Assembly (NCBI GenBank): GCA_017614995.1
Contig: JAGAAX010000034.1
Location: 1-45,592, forward strand
Source: Spirochaetaceae bacterium
GTDB lineage: Bacteria > Spirochaetota > Spirochaetia > Treponematales > Treponemataceae
DNA length: 45,592 nucleotides
Direction: 5' to 3'
The notes beneath the pieces are model-generated. The model worked only from the letters and a program-made list of their open reading frames with translations. It made no database searches and was not told the DNA's origin. This document shows, piece after piece, positions 6,768 to 16,500 of the stretch. Position numbers and translations under genes: made by a program. The stretch's first letter is position 1. Each line of letters opens with the position of its first letter.

Positions 6768-8264
6768 ATGGAAATAAATCGAAAAAATGCGTGGTATATT
6801 CCAGCTTTATATGGATTAGTAGTATTTATTGCAAACTATATTGGGTCTGCTATTCCGGTTTCTACGACAATAAACCGTGAAACACAAAATTATGTTATTT
6901 GGCAAAGCATTCTTGCACAGCACCACACAATAGTTTCTATTATTACTTCTTTCTGTTATATAATTCCTATTTTTTCATGCTTTCTTTATGTCTTAACAAT
7001 GAATAAAAACAACGTTCAAAAACGGTTTATCAACCTGCCTATTGCTTATTCTTCTTTAAGTATAAGTGGCTGGGTTTATTATTATTTTGCAGAAATACTC
7101 ACGCTTTTAATCAGCAAGAAATATTTTGACATTTCCGTTAAAAACATACTGCTTGTTTCAGCAACATACGTAATTTTGGAATGTCTTTTCAGTTTTACGC
7201 TGGGATTTTTTGTAATGGAAACACTGCACCGGAAAATTTTCCTGCCGCGCTTTTTTCCAGAAGGAAAAATTGCATCTACTCCGGGACTTATAAAGCCTTC
7301 TAACACATTTCTGTTTACAGTTTTTTATATTTCCGTAAGTCTGTTTCCCTTATGTTTTATAACATTTGCATATATCACCACCATAAGAGCAAATATAAAA
7401 GAATCTGATATAAAGGTACTGATTTTTCTGCTTATAATTTTTATTCTTGATATTGTAATTCTCATTACTTTTGCACATTATTATTCTTCTCCTTTGAAAA
7501 AACTGAAGGAAGGAACTGAAAAAGTCAAAAAAGGTGATTATACAGACCACGTTAAGATTGTAAGCAACGATTCGTTTGGTGAACTTGCCGACACCTTTAA
7601 CGACATGATTACATCAATCGACATGAACAACAAAAAGCTGCTCGCTGTTCAGAATTCAATTTTGACCGGCATGGCAACAATGGTTGAAAGCCGCGATAAT
7701 TCAACAGGCGGACACATCAAACGGACAAGCGGTTGTGTAAGAATCTTTGTCAATTATTTGAAGTCAAAGCCTGAATATGCCAATCTTTCTGAAAAATTCT
7801 GCAATGATGTTATAAAAGCCGCACCGATGCACGATCTTGGAAAAATCGCCGTTCCAGATGCAATTCTTCAAAAGCCGGGCAAATTTACTGATGAAGAATA
7901 CGAAAAAATGAAAATACATTCTGCCGAAGGGGCGCGGATTGTAGGCGAAGTTTTAAAAGAAGCTGATGACGAGGATTTTAAAAAGCTTGCGATTAATGTT
8001 GCCCACTATCACCACGAAAAATGGAACGGTCAGGGCTATCCGGAAAAACTTGCCGGAGAACAGATTCCTTTTGAGGCACGCATAATGGCTCTTGCCGATG
8101 TTTTTGATGCCCTTGTTAGCAAAAGATGCTACAAAGAAAGCTTCAGCTTTGACAAAGCCTTTGAAATAATCAGCGAATCTGCCGGAAGCCATTTTGACCC
8201 TGCCCTAACCACGCAGTTTATTCAGTGCCGCGCCCAGCTTGAAGCCTTGTATTCAAGTTTATAA
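6768..8264 (+). CDS. Membrane HAMP / HD-GYP domain protein (probable c-di-GMP phosphodiesterase)
   Basis: A 498-residue protein. About six hydrophobic segments fill residues 1-240, a HAMP domain follows at about 242-295 (SPLKKLKEGTEKVKKGDYTD), then an HD-GYP domain at about 305-490. The latter has the metal ligands and signature: MHDLGKIAVPDAIL, AHYHHEKWNGQGYP and LADVFDAL. HD-GYP enzymes hydrolyse cyclic di-GMP. The upstream open frame reaches 6735, but TATAAT at 6756-6761 (extended as TGTTATAAT) ends 6 bases before the ATG at 6768, so the mRNA is probably leaderless and starts here. Confidence 0.88.
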   Translation: MEINRKNAWYIPALYGLVVFIANYIGSAIPVSTTINRETQNYVIWQSILAQHHTIVSIITSFCYIIPIFSCFLYVLTMNKNNVQKRFINLPIAYSSLSISGWVYYYFAEILTLLISKKYFDISVKNILLVSATYVILECLFSFTLGFFVMETLHRKIFLPRFFPEGKIASTPGLIKPSNTFLFTVFYISVSLFPLCFITFAYITTIRANIKESDIKVLIFLLIIFILDIVILITFAHYYSSPLKKLKEGTEKVKKGDYTDHVKIVSNDSFGELADTFNDMITSIDMNNKKLLAVQNSILTGMATMVESRDNSTGGHIKRTSGCVRIFVNYLKSKPEYANLSEKFCNDVIKAAPMHDLGKIAVPDAILQKPGKFTDEEYEKMKIHSAEGARIVGEVLKEADDEDFKKLAINVAHYHHEKWNGQGYPEKLAGEQIPFEARIMALADVFDALVSKRCYKESFSFDKAFEIISESAGSHFDPALTTQFIQCRAQLEALYSSL

Positions 8265-8300
8265 AATACTAAAGTACAGATAATTACAGGAGAGGCTTAA

Positions 8301-8439
8301 ATGGCTGAAAAACAAAGAAAACTTACTGAAAAAGAACAAAAACCGCGACGTGCTCTTCATTGACCACCCCACCGAAATCGGCAGCATGTATTTTATAAGG
8401 GAAACGGAAAAATTCAATCTATTTATTTCTGAGAAATAG
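8301..8439 (+). pseudogene. Small gene with internal deletion
   Basis: An AGGAG site at about 8290 precedes an ATG that reads MAEKQRKLTEKEQK and soon stops. A shifted frame from about 8341 continues as NRDVLFIDHPTEIGSMYFIR to a TAG at 8437-8439. The simplest reading is a gene that lost its middle, leaving start and end joined out of frame. I do not recognise the family. Confidence 0.4.
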
Positions 8440-8503
8440 AATTTTTTCTCAAAACAAGAAATTTATGCTAAACTATAATCATCTTAAAAACAGGAGGCGC
8501 AAT

Positions 8504-8773
8504 ATGGCTGCTATGCCACTCAAACAGCAAGTTATGGATTATGTAGACCAGCTTGACGATGAACGTGCAGAAATGGTTCTCGTATTCACACAAACTTTAG
8601 CACAATCAAATCCTGCTTTGCAAAACTCAAAAACTCCTGCGGAACGTATTATGGCAGCAAAAGCACTTGCCGAACTTGAAACAATGAATTTTAAACCGAA
8701 TACAGAAACTACTCCCGACGGAAGGCAAGAAAGAACAGAAGCTCTTTGGAGAAAGTATGAAAGTCTTTCTTGA
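8504..8773 (+). CDS. Antitoxin-like protein paired with a PIN-domain toxin
   Basis: An 89-residue charged helical protein (KQQVMDYVDQLDDERAEMVL) with AGGAGG 7 bases before the ATG at 8504; the frame is open upstream to 8465 but that start lacks a site. Its last 17 bases overlap the start of the PIN-domain gene at 8757, the usual translational coupling of a type II antitoxin and toxin. The N-terminal helix-rich part may bind DNA; the C-terminal part (EALWRKYE) would bind the toxin. The role is from position more than from sequence. A 48-bp piece of this gene is repeated at 9261-9308. Confidence 0.6.
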   Translation: MAAMPLKQQVMDYVDQLDDERAEMVLVFTQTLAQSNPALQNSKTPAERIMAAKALAELETMNFKPNTETTPDGRQERTEALWRKYESLS

Positions 8774-9181
8774 TACAAATATTCTGCTTGATTATCTTCT
8801 AAAAAGACAGCCTTTTTATGATTCAGTAAAAAAGATATTCGATATGTGCCTTTTCAAGATAGACGGCTGTGTAACACCTCATTCTCTTATCGATGTCTAC
8901 TATATGCTAAGTGAAAGAACCGACGCAACACCAGATTATTGCAGAGAGACAATTCTAAAGCTCAGGGCAGTTCTTTATATTACTTCTGAAAATGACGACC
9001 GGGTTTTGCCGCTGCAAGAAACAGCTCTTTTGACGATTTTGAAGATTCCATGCAAAATGAATCTGCAATATCAGCAGGTGTTGATTACATAATCACACGC
9101 AACAAAAAAGATTTTGAGAATTCTAAAATCCCAGCCGTTGTTCCAGAAGAATTCTTAGCCTTAGTTAATACCGAAAACTAA
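8757..9181 (+). pseudogene. vapC: VapC-like PIN-domain toxin with a frameshift
   Basis: The N-terminal half is a PIN domain: MKVFLDTNILLDYLLKR with the first catalytic Asp, then a conserved TPHSLIDVYYML segment. The frame is lost near 9030. One base added to the TTTT run at about 9028-9031 restores ETALFDDFEDSMQNESA, then GVDYIITRNKKDFENSKIP and a stop at 9179-9181, giving the normal PIN C-terminal half including the last acidic residues. So this is a -1 frameshift in an otherwise whole gene of about 141 codons. VapC toxins are ribonucleases. It may be an inactivated toxin, a phase-variable T tract or a sequencing error. Confidence 0.75.
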
Positions 9182-9260
9182 AGTTTTGGAAGGAACTGTA
9201 AGTTTTAACTTTCAAAACAAATCTTTACACCAGATTTTCCGTTTGCTAGATAAAGCAGGA

Positions 9261-9308
9261 ATTGTTCTCGTATTCACACAGACTTTAGCACAGTCAAATC
9301 CTGCTTTT
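9261..9308 (+). repeat. Partial duplicate of the antitoxin gene
   Basis: The segment GTTCTCGTATTCACACAGAC and what follows to about 9306 repeats 8576-8620 of the antitoxin gene with only a few substitutions (LVFTQTLAQSNPA in both). It has no start or full frame, so it is a broken second copy. Nothing else is seen in 9182-9333. Confidence 0.7.
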
Positions 9309-9333
9309 GAGCGGCGGAAGAAAAAGGCTGAAC

Positions 9334-10134
9334 TTATTCAAGCGGACCATATAATGTAAACGGCAGATATTTAAGTTTTGCTTCTGTAGCTGCTTTTTCC
9401 TTTTTCCAAGTCGGCAGGATTCTTTTTGCCTCGGCAACTTTATCAGGATCATAGTTTGGATTTCGTTCTGATACTTTAGGACGTTCATAGCCAGATGTTT
9501 CATATCCACCATAACCTACACCACTTGATGGATTATATGACCCACCAAGATTCATTGATGCACGAGGTTGATTATTGTAAGCAACAGCTTCTTCTGATAT
9601 TGGATTGGAGCAGTTTTCAAGAACCCAATTGCACCATTCTATATTGTTCATACATTTTTCGTAATAACGTTTATTTTCACAGTTGGCATTATAATCTTTT
9701 TGGGTAATATCCAGATCATATATATAAACAACAAACTCTTTTTGATTGCTGTTATATACGGCATAAACAATTCGTCCATTCTCAAACAAATTTTTTGAAG
9801 AGATTACTGCTACACCCTTTTTTTTCCACTTTTCATTTTTGCCGAGAGCCTGTCTTATAAATTCCCCAATCTCTGGATCAATTCTCCCTTTATTTCTATT
9901 TTCCGTAGCACGAGATTTTATTAAATTAAAAAGCGAAACATTTAAATCTTTATAATAAGAGCTTTCTGCATTTTTCATGAAAAAATTACTACCCTCAAAA
10001 TCTGATTCAATCAGAGCCATTGATGAATAGATAATCTTGTAACCGTTATAAGTAGTTATTTTGGCAAGTGAAATTGCAAAAAGTTGAGAAAATGCCATCA
10101 CAACCATAATAAAAACTGCAATTCTCTTTTTCAT
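9334..10134 (-). CDS. Secreted hypothetical protein
   Basis: A 266-residue protein with a clear signal peptide (MKKRIAVFIMVVMAFSQLFA). The start at 10134 has GGAGG five bases upstream. The mature part is polar with an Asn/Gly/Tyr-rich stretch at about 205-225 (SYNPSSGVGYGGYETSGYER), which looks flexible. No family is recognised. It is divergent from an XRE regulator at 10282, and palindromes between the two suggest that regulator controls it. AT-rich composition matches the regulator, so the pair may have been acquired together. Confidence 0.62.
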   Translation of the reverse strand: MKKRIAVFIMVVMAFSQLFAISLAKITTYNGYKIIYSSMALIESDFEGSNFFMKNAESSYYKDLNVSLFNLIKSRATENRNKGRIDPEIGEFIRQALGKNEKWKKKGVAVISSKNLFENGRIVYAVYNSNQKEFVVYIYDLDITQKDYNANCENKRYYEKCMNNIEWCNWVLENCSNPISEEAVAYNNQPRASMNLGGSYNPSSGVGYGGYETSGYERPKVSERNPNYDPDKVAEAKRILPTWKKEKAATEAKLKYLPFTLYGPLE

Positions 10135-10154
10135 AGTATCCTCCAAAATGATTC

Positions 10155-10262
10155 ATTCTCTTTTCGAGAATTATATTTACACTTTATTATAGTCTAATAA
10201 ACTATATTTTGCAAATAAAAAATATCTAATATGTCTATTTAACTATAATTCTCAAGAATTAT
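10155..10262. promoter_or_regulatory. Operator-like palindromes in a divergent promoter region
   Basis: ATAATTCTCAAGAATTAT at 10245-10262 has 8-bp arms around a 2-nt centre and lies just upstream of the TATTAT box of the XRE gene. ATTCTC-N5-GAGAAT at 10155-10171 lies near the start of the divergent secreted-protein gene. Both share the ATTCT/AGAAT core, as expected for sites of one XRE dimer. Binding is inferred. Confidence 0.5.
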
Positions 10263-10281
10263 CTATTGTATTATGTAAATC

Positions 10282-10656
10282 ATGGGAAGCAGCACAAGGG
10301 ACAACTTTAAGGCAAATTTAAAACATTACAGAAAGCAAAAAGGCTTGTCACAGGAAAAACTTTCGGAAATCATCGGTTTCGGAGGAACTTACATCACAGA
10401 GATTGAAAGCCGCCACAAATTCCCAAAACCAGAAACGATAGACATTATTGCACAGAATCTTGACATAGAGCCATATCAATTGTTTATCTCCCCAGAAAAA
10501 GACTATAAACAAATTGAAGCAACTCAAGTAGCTTTAAAATCTGTAGCAGAAAAAATATCAGACAGATTCACTACATTGATTCATGATAAAATGGTAGAAG
10601 AAATTTCCGATATTATGGAACAGGAAAATCTGATACTTGTACATAAAGACAACTAA
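10282..10656 (+). CDS. XRE family transcriptional regulator
   Basis: A 124-residue protein with a Cro/C1 HTH at about residues 8-66 (LKHYRKQKGLSQEKLSEIIG, then TYITEIESRHKFPKPETI) and a helical C-terminal tail. It differs from the XRE protein at 364. The -10 box TATTAT (10269-10274) ends 7 bases before the ATG and there is no ribosome binding site, so the mRNA is probably leaderless. The palindrome at 10245-10262 overlaps its promoter, which fits autoregulation. Confidence 0.85.
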   Translation: MGSSTRDNFKANLKHYRKQKGLSQEKLSEIIGFGGTYITEIESRHKFPKPETIDIIAQNLDIEPYQLFISPEKDYKQIEATQVALKSVAEKISDRFTTLIHDKMVEEISDIMEQENLILVHKDN

Positions 10657-10773
10657 ACAGCAAATCAAAAGCAAAAGCCAACTGCCCGCAAGCTCTTATA
10701 GGAAGCCTCTGCGGGCGGCTTCTTCAATTGATTCGCCGCTTTCTCTATGGTGCATAGACAGCGCCATGAACTA

Positions 10774-11601
10774 TTACCCGAGGCGCTTAACCAAATATGG
10801 GAGCGCCTTTTCGAATTTTACGCCGTACCAGTGGTCTTTGTCGCCGGCTGTAAACTTTATTGCCTCAACCACAACATCTGCGGCAAGGCTTGCAGCCTCA
10901 AGCAGGGTTTTGCCGCGCAAAAGAGAACCGGCGACAACAGAAGCAAAAAGGTCGCCTGTGCCATGTGCGCTGAGTGCTTGCTTTTCGTTAAAGTAATACT
11001 GAACTTTTTTGCCGTCATAAACAGCAACGCCAAGTTTTGCAGGCTCAAAGCTTACGCCTGTTATAAGCACATTTTTTGCACCAAGGCTGAAGAGGTCGCG
11101 GCAGAGCTTTTCGATGTAAGCTTCATCATAGCCGTCTGCAATATATGGCTGCCTCAAAAGAAAAGCGGCTTCTGTAAGATTCGGCATTATAACATCAGCC
11201 CCTTTTATCAGCTTTTTCATCTCTTGCGGAAAATCATCGTCAAAACCGGCGTAAAGCTTTCCGTTGTCTGCCATTACCGGGTCAACAATGCGGAGCGCGC
11301 CAGGACGAGCAGATTTTTCCATTATTTCAAGAATGTGCGGAATCTGGGCTTTTGAAACATAGCCGGTATAAAACGCGTCGAAGCTGACCTTTTCTGTAAG
11401 CCAGCGCTCAAGAATCTTCGGCATATCTTCAGTAAGATCGTGAAAAGTCCAGCCAGAAAAACCGCCGGTATGATTTGAAAGCACAGAGCTTGGCAGAATG
11501 GCAGTCTCAATGCCGCACGCAGAAATAACAGGCAGCGCAACTGTAAGCGAGCACTGGCCTACACATGAAATATCTTGAATTGTTAGAAGTCTTTTGTCCA
11601 T
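10774..11601 (-). CDS. pdxK: Pyridoxal/pyridoxamine kinase
   Basis: A 275-residue ribokinase-fold vitamin B6 kinase. Visible blocks are TIQDISCVGQCSLTVALPVI at the start, GYVSKAQIP, VDPVMADNGKLY, DVIMPNLTEAAFLL, and the anion-hole/catalytic HGTGDLFASVVAG at about residues 213-225 with the catalytic Asp. It phosphorylates pyridoxal, pyridoxine or pyridoxamine to make PLP by salvage. It is divergent from a MocR/PdxR-type regulator at 11705, the expected partner. PdxK and PdxY are close; the exact symbol is uncertain. Confidence 0.88.
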   Translation of the reverse strand: MDKRLLTIQDISCVGQCSLTVALPVISACGIETAILPSSVLSNHTGGFSGWTFHDLTEDMPKILERWLTEKVSFDAFYTGYVSKAQIPHILEIMEKSARPGALRIVDPVMADNGKLYAGFDDDFPQEMKKLIKGADVIMPNLTEAAFLLRQPYIADGYDEAYIEKLCRDLFSLGAKNVLITGVSFEPAKLGVAVYDGKKVQYYFNEKQALSAHGTGDLFASVVAGSLLRGKTLLEAASLAADVVVEAIKFTAGDKDHWYGVKFEKALPYLVKRLG

Positions 11602-11704
11602 TTTTCACCTCTGAATGCTCCATTCCGAGCTTTTTTCAAATATTAGCAGCATTCTGGTATTATGAATATATTCAAAAGTGAATAAGTTTCATATAATCAG
11701 ATCT

Positions 11705-13123
11705 ATGATAACGATTGATTTTGCCAAACGGCAGGGCATGACGCTGACAGATTTTCTATATTCCTCAATAAAAACGCAGATTCTTGACGGATTGCTTAAA
11801 GAAAACGAAAAACTGCCGTCAAAGCGCACCCTTGCGCTCCATCTTGGCGTGAGCGTAATTACCGTTCAGAATGCCTATTCGCAGCTTATTGACGAAGGCT
11901 TTATTTTTTCAGTTGAAAAGAAGGGCTTCTTTGTCTCGGATATTGCAGACCGCCTCAAAAACGGGCGTGCCTTGCACAAGACAGGGGCGCGCCCTGCAAA
12001 GCCTAAGCCGGACAATTTTTTCGCGGACTTTACGAGCAACGCCGCAGTACCGGGTAAGTTTCCGTTTACGCTTTGGTCGCGGACTATGCGGCAGATTTTG
12101 GCTTCTGAAAACGAGCGGCTTTTGAAGCGCACAGATGTTTTCGGCACAATAGAGCTGCGCCGGGCAATATGCCGTCACTTAAAAGAATTCCGCAATATGA
12201 ACATAGACGAAAGTCAGGTGATAATCGGCGCGGGAACAGAATCGCTTTATTCTATGCTTGTTCTGTTTTTGGGCAGAGACAAGATTTTTGCAGTGGAAAA
12301 TCCGGGCTATCACAAAGCGGCAGAAATTTTCCGCCTGAATGGAACAAAATGTGTGCCGGTAAAAATCGACAGTTCAGGGATAATTGTAGACGACTTGCAG
12401 AAAGCCGGTGCAAGTGTTGTGCATGTTTCGCCGTCGCACCATTTTCCAACTGGAATTATAATGAATTTCAAGCGCCGTACGGAGCTTTTGCAGTGGGCTT
12501 CTCTTGAAGAAAGCCGCTATATAATAGAAGACGACTACGACAGCGAGTTCCGCTTTACAGGCAGACCGCTGCCGACATTGCAGAGCATTGACCAGAACGA
12601 CCGTGTAATATATATAAATACGTTTTCAAAAACGCTTTCGCCGTCATTCCGCATCAGCTATATGGTTCTGCCGCCAAAACTTGTGCAGCAGTTTGCCGGC
12701 AAGCTGGGCTTTTATTCGTGTCAGGTTTCAAGCTTTGAGCAGTTTACGCTTGCAAAATTTATAGAAGACGGAAGCTACGAGAAACACATCAACAGAATGA
12801 AAAACTATTACCGCAGCCTTAGAAACAATCTGATTACAGCACTTGAAAACTCGGAGCTTGCAAAAATCTGCTCTATTCACGAGGAAAATTCAGGGCTTCA
12901 TTTTCTTTTAAGCCTGAAAAGCGGTTTTGACGCGCATAAAATTCAGCAAAAGTGGAAAGACTTAAGTATAAACATTCAGCTTTTGTCAGATTATTACGAG
13001 CCGCCCGAAGAAGCAGGAGCGCAGGGCGAAAGCTTTGTCGTAAACTATTCCGGCATCAACCGCGGCCGCGTCAGCGAAATCGTGCAGCGCATGAGCAGCG
13101 CAATCCAAGCTGAAAAAATGTGA
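11705..13123 (+). CDS. pdxR: MocR/PdxR-type GntR regulator with aminotransferase-like domain
   Basis: A 472-residue protein. Residues about 10-75 form a GntR winged helix (LKENEKLPSKRTLALHLGVS), and residues about 105-470 form a fold-type I aminotransferase-like domain with a PLP Lys in NTFSKTLSPSFR. Family members sense PLP and control vitamin B6 genes; the divergent pyridoxal kinase at 10774-11601 supports that role. The frame is open from 11678, but TATAAT at 11692-11697 ends 7 bases before the ATG at 11705, so the start is placed there and the mRNA is probably leaderless. Confidence 0.88.
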   Translation: MITIDFAKRQGMTLTDFLYSSIKTQILDGLLKENEKLPSKRTLALHLGVSVITVQNAYSQLIDEGFIFSVEKKGFFVSDIADRLKNGRALHKTGARPAKPKPDNFFADFTSNAAVPGKFPFTLWSRTMRQILASENERLLKRTDVFGTIELRRAICRHLKEFRNMNIDESQVIIGAGTESLYSMLVLFLGRDKIFAVENPGYHKAAEIFRLNGTKCVPVKIDSSGIIVDDLQKAGASVVHVSPSHHFPTGIIMNFKRRTELLQWASLEESRYIIEDDYDSEFRFTGRPLPTLQSIDQNDRVIYINTFSKTLSPSFRISYMVLPPKLVQQFAGKLGFYSCQVSSFEQFTLAKFIEDGSYEKHINRMKNYYRSLRNNLITALENSELAKICSIHEENSGLHFLLSLKSGFDAHKIQQKWKDLSINIQLLSDYYEPPEEAGAQGESFVVNYSGINRGRVSEIVQRMSSAIQAEKM

Positions 13124-13417
13124 TTTTTTCAAAAATTTTGAAGAAACTGCACTTTTTGCATACGTCAAGTTTCATACCCATTTTTTGACCAAAGGTGGGG
13201 GTCTGAAATCCTCCGCACGAATCAAAGGGATTCATTTTCAACTCAAGATTTGCTCTGCCATGAAGCGGTGCTGAAGCACCCAGTACATCATCTCTCATAA
13301 ATGAAACAAGCGAGCCAAGAAGAACAAAAAAGATTTGATTTTTTCCATTTACGGTCAATATATTTTTGAAGCAGAGAATTCCTATATAGACAAGCTTTGG
13401 TACTGCATTGCATACTC

Positions 13418-13482
13418 TACTAGAATTGAGTCTACTAGAGTTGACTCTAGTAGAGTGCACTCTAGTAGACTCAATTCTAGTA
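13418..13482. repeat. Large perfect inverted repeat (24-bp arms)
   Basis: Arms at 13418-13441 and 13459-13482 are perfect complements, separated by 17 bp that contain the smaller palindrome ACTCTAGTAGAGT. The motif CTACTAGA and its complement recur throughout, so several folds are possible. It lies 105 bp upstream of the restriction-modification gene at 13587, outside its -10 box (TATAAT at about 13560). The rest of the 463-base gap 13124-13586 shows no gene I can support. Confidence 0.9.
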
Positions 13483-13586
13483 AGGCTAACACATAATATT
13501 GTATGCGAAAAAGTCTAAGCATTGTGCAGAAAATTTGCATAACTTCTGCCAAAATACTGTATAATATACCTCACAAGGAATAACAC

Positions 13587-16500
13587 ATGACACAGATTGA
13601 ACAGCAGAAAGCGGCAAAAAAGTTTGCGGAAGATTGGAAAGACAAGGGCTATGAAAAAGGCGAAAGCCAGAAATTCTGGCTTGACCTGCTTTGCAATGTT
13701 TTTGGCGTGCAGGATTTTGCAAACTTTGTCTATTTTGAAAATCAAATAAAAGAGAAGATGCTGAAACAAGTTCAGCATGACGGTCATTCCGAACTCGTTT
13801 CGGAATCTCTTGCTTCCCAGTCTATCACCAATTTTATAGACATTTACATTCCGTCTACAAAAGTAATGATAGAACAGAAAAGCATAGACAAAGACCTGCG
13901 CGCGCCAATCAAACAGTCAGACGGCACTTTGCTGAACCCGTTTCAGCAGGCACGAAAATACATAGCGGGGCTTCCGCTAAGCCAGCACCCGCGCTGGGTT
14001 GTAACCTGCAACTTTAAGAGCTTTCTTGTCTACGACATGGAACAGCCGAATGGCGAGCCTGAAGAAATACTGCTTGAAAATCTTGAAAAAGAATACTACC
14101 GCCTTTCGTTTTTAACCGACACCGGCAGTGTTCATCTGCAAAAAGAGCTTGAAATCTCTAAAAAAGCCGGAGACATAATCGGCGAGATTTATGACGCAAT
14201 TCTAAAACAGTACAAAGACGCCGAAAACCCAAGTTCTGCAACACTCAAAAGCCTTAACATGCTCTGCGTCCGCATTGTGTTCTGTCTTTATGCAGAAGAT
14301 GCCGGAATTTTCGGGCACAAGTCAATGTTCGGCGACTATCTAAAGCAGTTTGAAGCCAAAGACCTTAGACGCGCACTTTTAGACCTTTTCCAAGTGCTTG
14401 ACCAAAAAGACGAAGAGCGCGACGAATACCTTGAAGAATCCTTAGCCGCATTTCCATATGTAAACGGCGGACTTTTCACCGAAGAAGACAAAACCATTCC
14501 GCCGCTTACCCAAGAAATAAAAGACCTTCTGGTAAAACATGCTTCAAGCGAATTTGACTGGAGCGAGATAAGCCCGACAATCTTTGGCGCAATCTTTGAA
14601 TCTACCTTGAACCCGGAAACACGCCGTAGCGGTGGCATGCACTACACGAGCATAGAAAACATTCACAAAGTAATTGACCCGCTCTTTTTAGATGACTTAA
14701 AGGCTGAACTTGAAGAAATAAAGCAGATTAAAACTGCCAAGACAAGAATAGAAAAAGTAAAAACTTTTCATAACAAACTTGGAACATTGAAATTCTTAGA
14801 CCCTGCCTGTGGAAGCGGTAACTTTTTAACCGAGACCTTTATCAGTTTGCGCAAGCTTGGCAATGAATGTATCAGGCTAGAAATCGGCGACCAGAACCAG
14901 ATGGCTTTTGATGATGATTTTGTCAAAGTTAAAATCCACCAGTTCTACGGAATTGAAATAAACGACTTTGCCGTAGTTGTTGCAAAAACCGCCCTTTGGA
15001 TTGCCGAGTGCCAGATGCTTGATGAAACAAGCAAAATCGTCGGACGCAACCTCAACTTTCTTCCGCTCAAAAGCTATGCAAACATTATTCAGGGAAATGC
15101 CCTGCACATAGACTGGGGAACATTAAAAGAAGAAACAGCTACGAGCTTTGTCTATGCAGATAAACTGAATGTTTATAAAATTGATGACAATGTCGGTATG
15201 CTTGAAATACATGATTCAGGTTCAGAAATTGAATCTGACTCTCTATACAACAAAAAATTCAAGGAATTGAATGTAATAACAAAAGAAGTTGAAGAAAAGC
15301 CGCTTCAAAAAGCAGAAATTCAAGAGCCGATTATCTATGACTATATTATAGGAAACCCTCCGTTTGTAGGTGCTCGCTGGATGAACGATGCTCAAAAAGA
15401 TGATGTACTTCTTACATTCGGAAAAAACTGGCAGGGTGTTGGAGATTTGGATTATGTTTGCTGCTGGTATAAAAAAGCGACAGAGTATTTAAAAGAAACT
15501 AAGACACGTTGTGCTTTTGTTTCAACAAATTCTATAACACAGGGTGGTTCGGTTGTAAATCTATGGAAACCTTTGTTTGAAATGGGTGTACATATCGATT
15601 TTGCATACAGAACATTCAAATGGATAAATGAAGGCACAAAGAAAAATATGGCAGCCGTTCATTGTGTTATCGTTGGTTTTAGTATTGCAGATAATAGCTC
15701 TCCAAGAAACATCTTCTTGAATGAGCAGCAAAAGATTGAAGTAAAAAATATAAACGGGTATTTGCTTGATGCTCCAGATATTTTTATTGAAAAACGTATG
15801 CTTCCGCTATGTGATGTTCCACAAATTTGTCTTGGTGGTCAACCTATAGATGATGGCAATCTTACGCTTACGGAAGAAGAAAAAAATGAGCTGCTACATA
15901 AAGAACCGATGGCGGAAAAGTTCATTCGTCATTATATGATGGGAAAAGATTTTATCGACAGAAAACCACGTTACTGCCTGTGGTTGCAAGGTGCAAATCC
16001 AACGGAGCTTAAAAAATGTCATGAGATAATTAGACGTGTTGAGAAAGTCCGCGAATTCCGGCTTGCAAGTAACCGCACAAGTACGCTTCGTGCTGCAGAA
16101 ATGCCTGCACTTTTCGGAGCACCATTTGAATGTGAAAGCGATTATGTAGCAATTCCAAAAGTTTCTTCTGAAAACAGACGCTACATTCCTATGGATTATC
16201 TCTCGCAAGAAATTATTCCTGGTGACAAATTGTTTGTTATGCAACGCGCATCTTTGTTCCATTTTGGTGTTCTTACTTCAAATGTACACATGGCTTGGAT
16301 GCGTGCTGTTTGTGGTCGTTTAAAGAGTGACTATAGCTATTCAAATACTATCGTCTACAACAACTTTCCATGGCCTAACCCGACTGACGAGCAGAAAGCC
16401 AAAATTGAAGAAACCGCTCAAGCCATTCTTGATGCGCGCGCAAAATACCCAGATTCATCACTTGCAGATTTGTACGACGAAACGCTCATGCCGCCAGACT

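Noticed and set aside
10657-10773. Small minus-strand frame MALSMHHRESGESIEEAARR
   Set aside because: It has no ribosome site and only about 23 codons; a hairpin (GCCCGCA/TGCGGGC) near it more likely serves as the end signal of the kinase gene.
13071-13460. Minus-strand gene in the 13124-13586 gap
   Set aside because: It overlaps the end of the MocR gene, starts inside the large hairpin, has no ribosome site and no recognisable domain.
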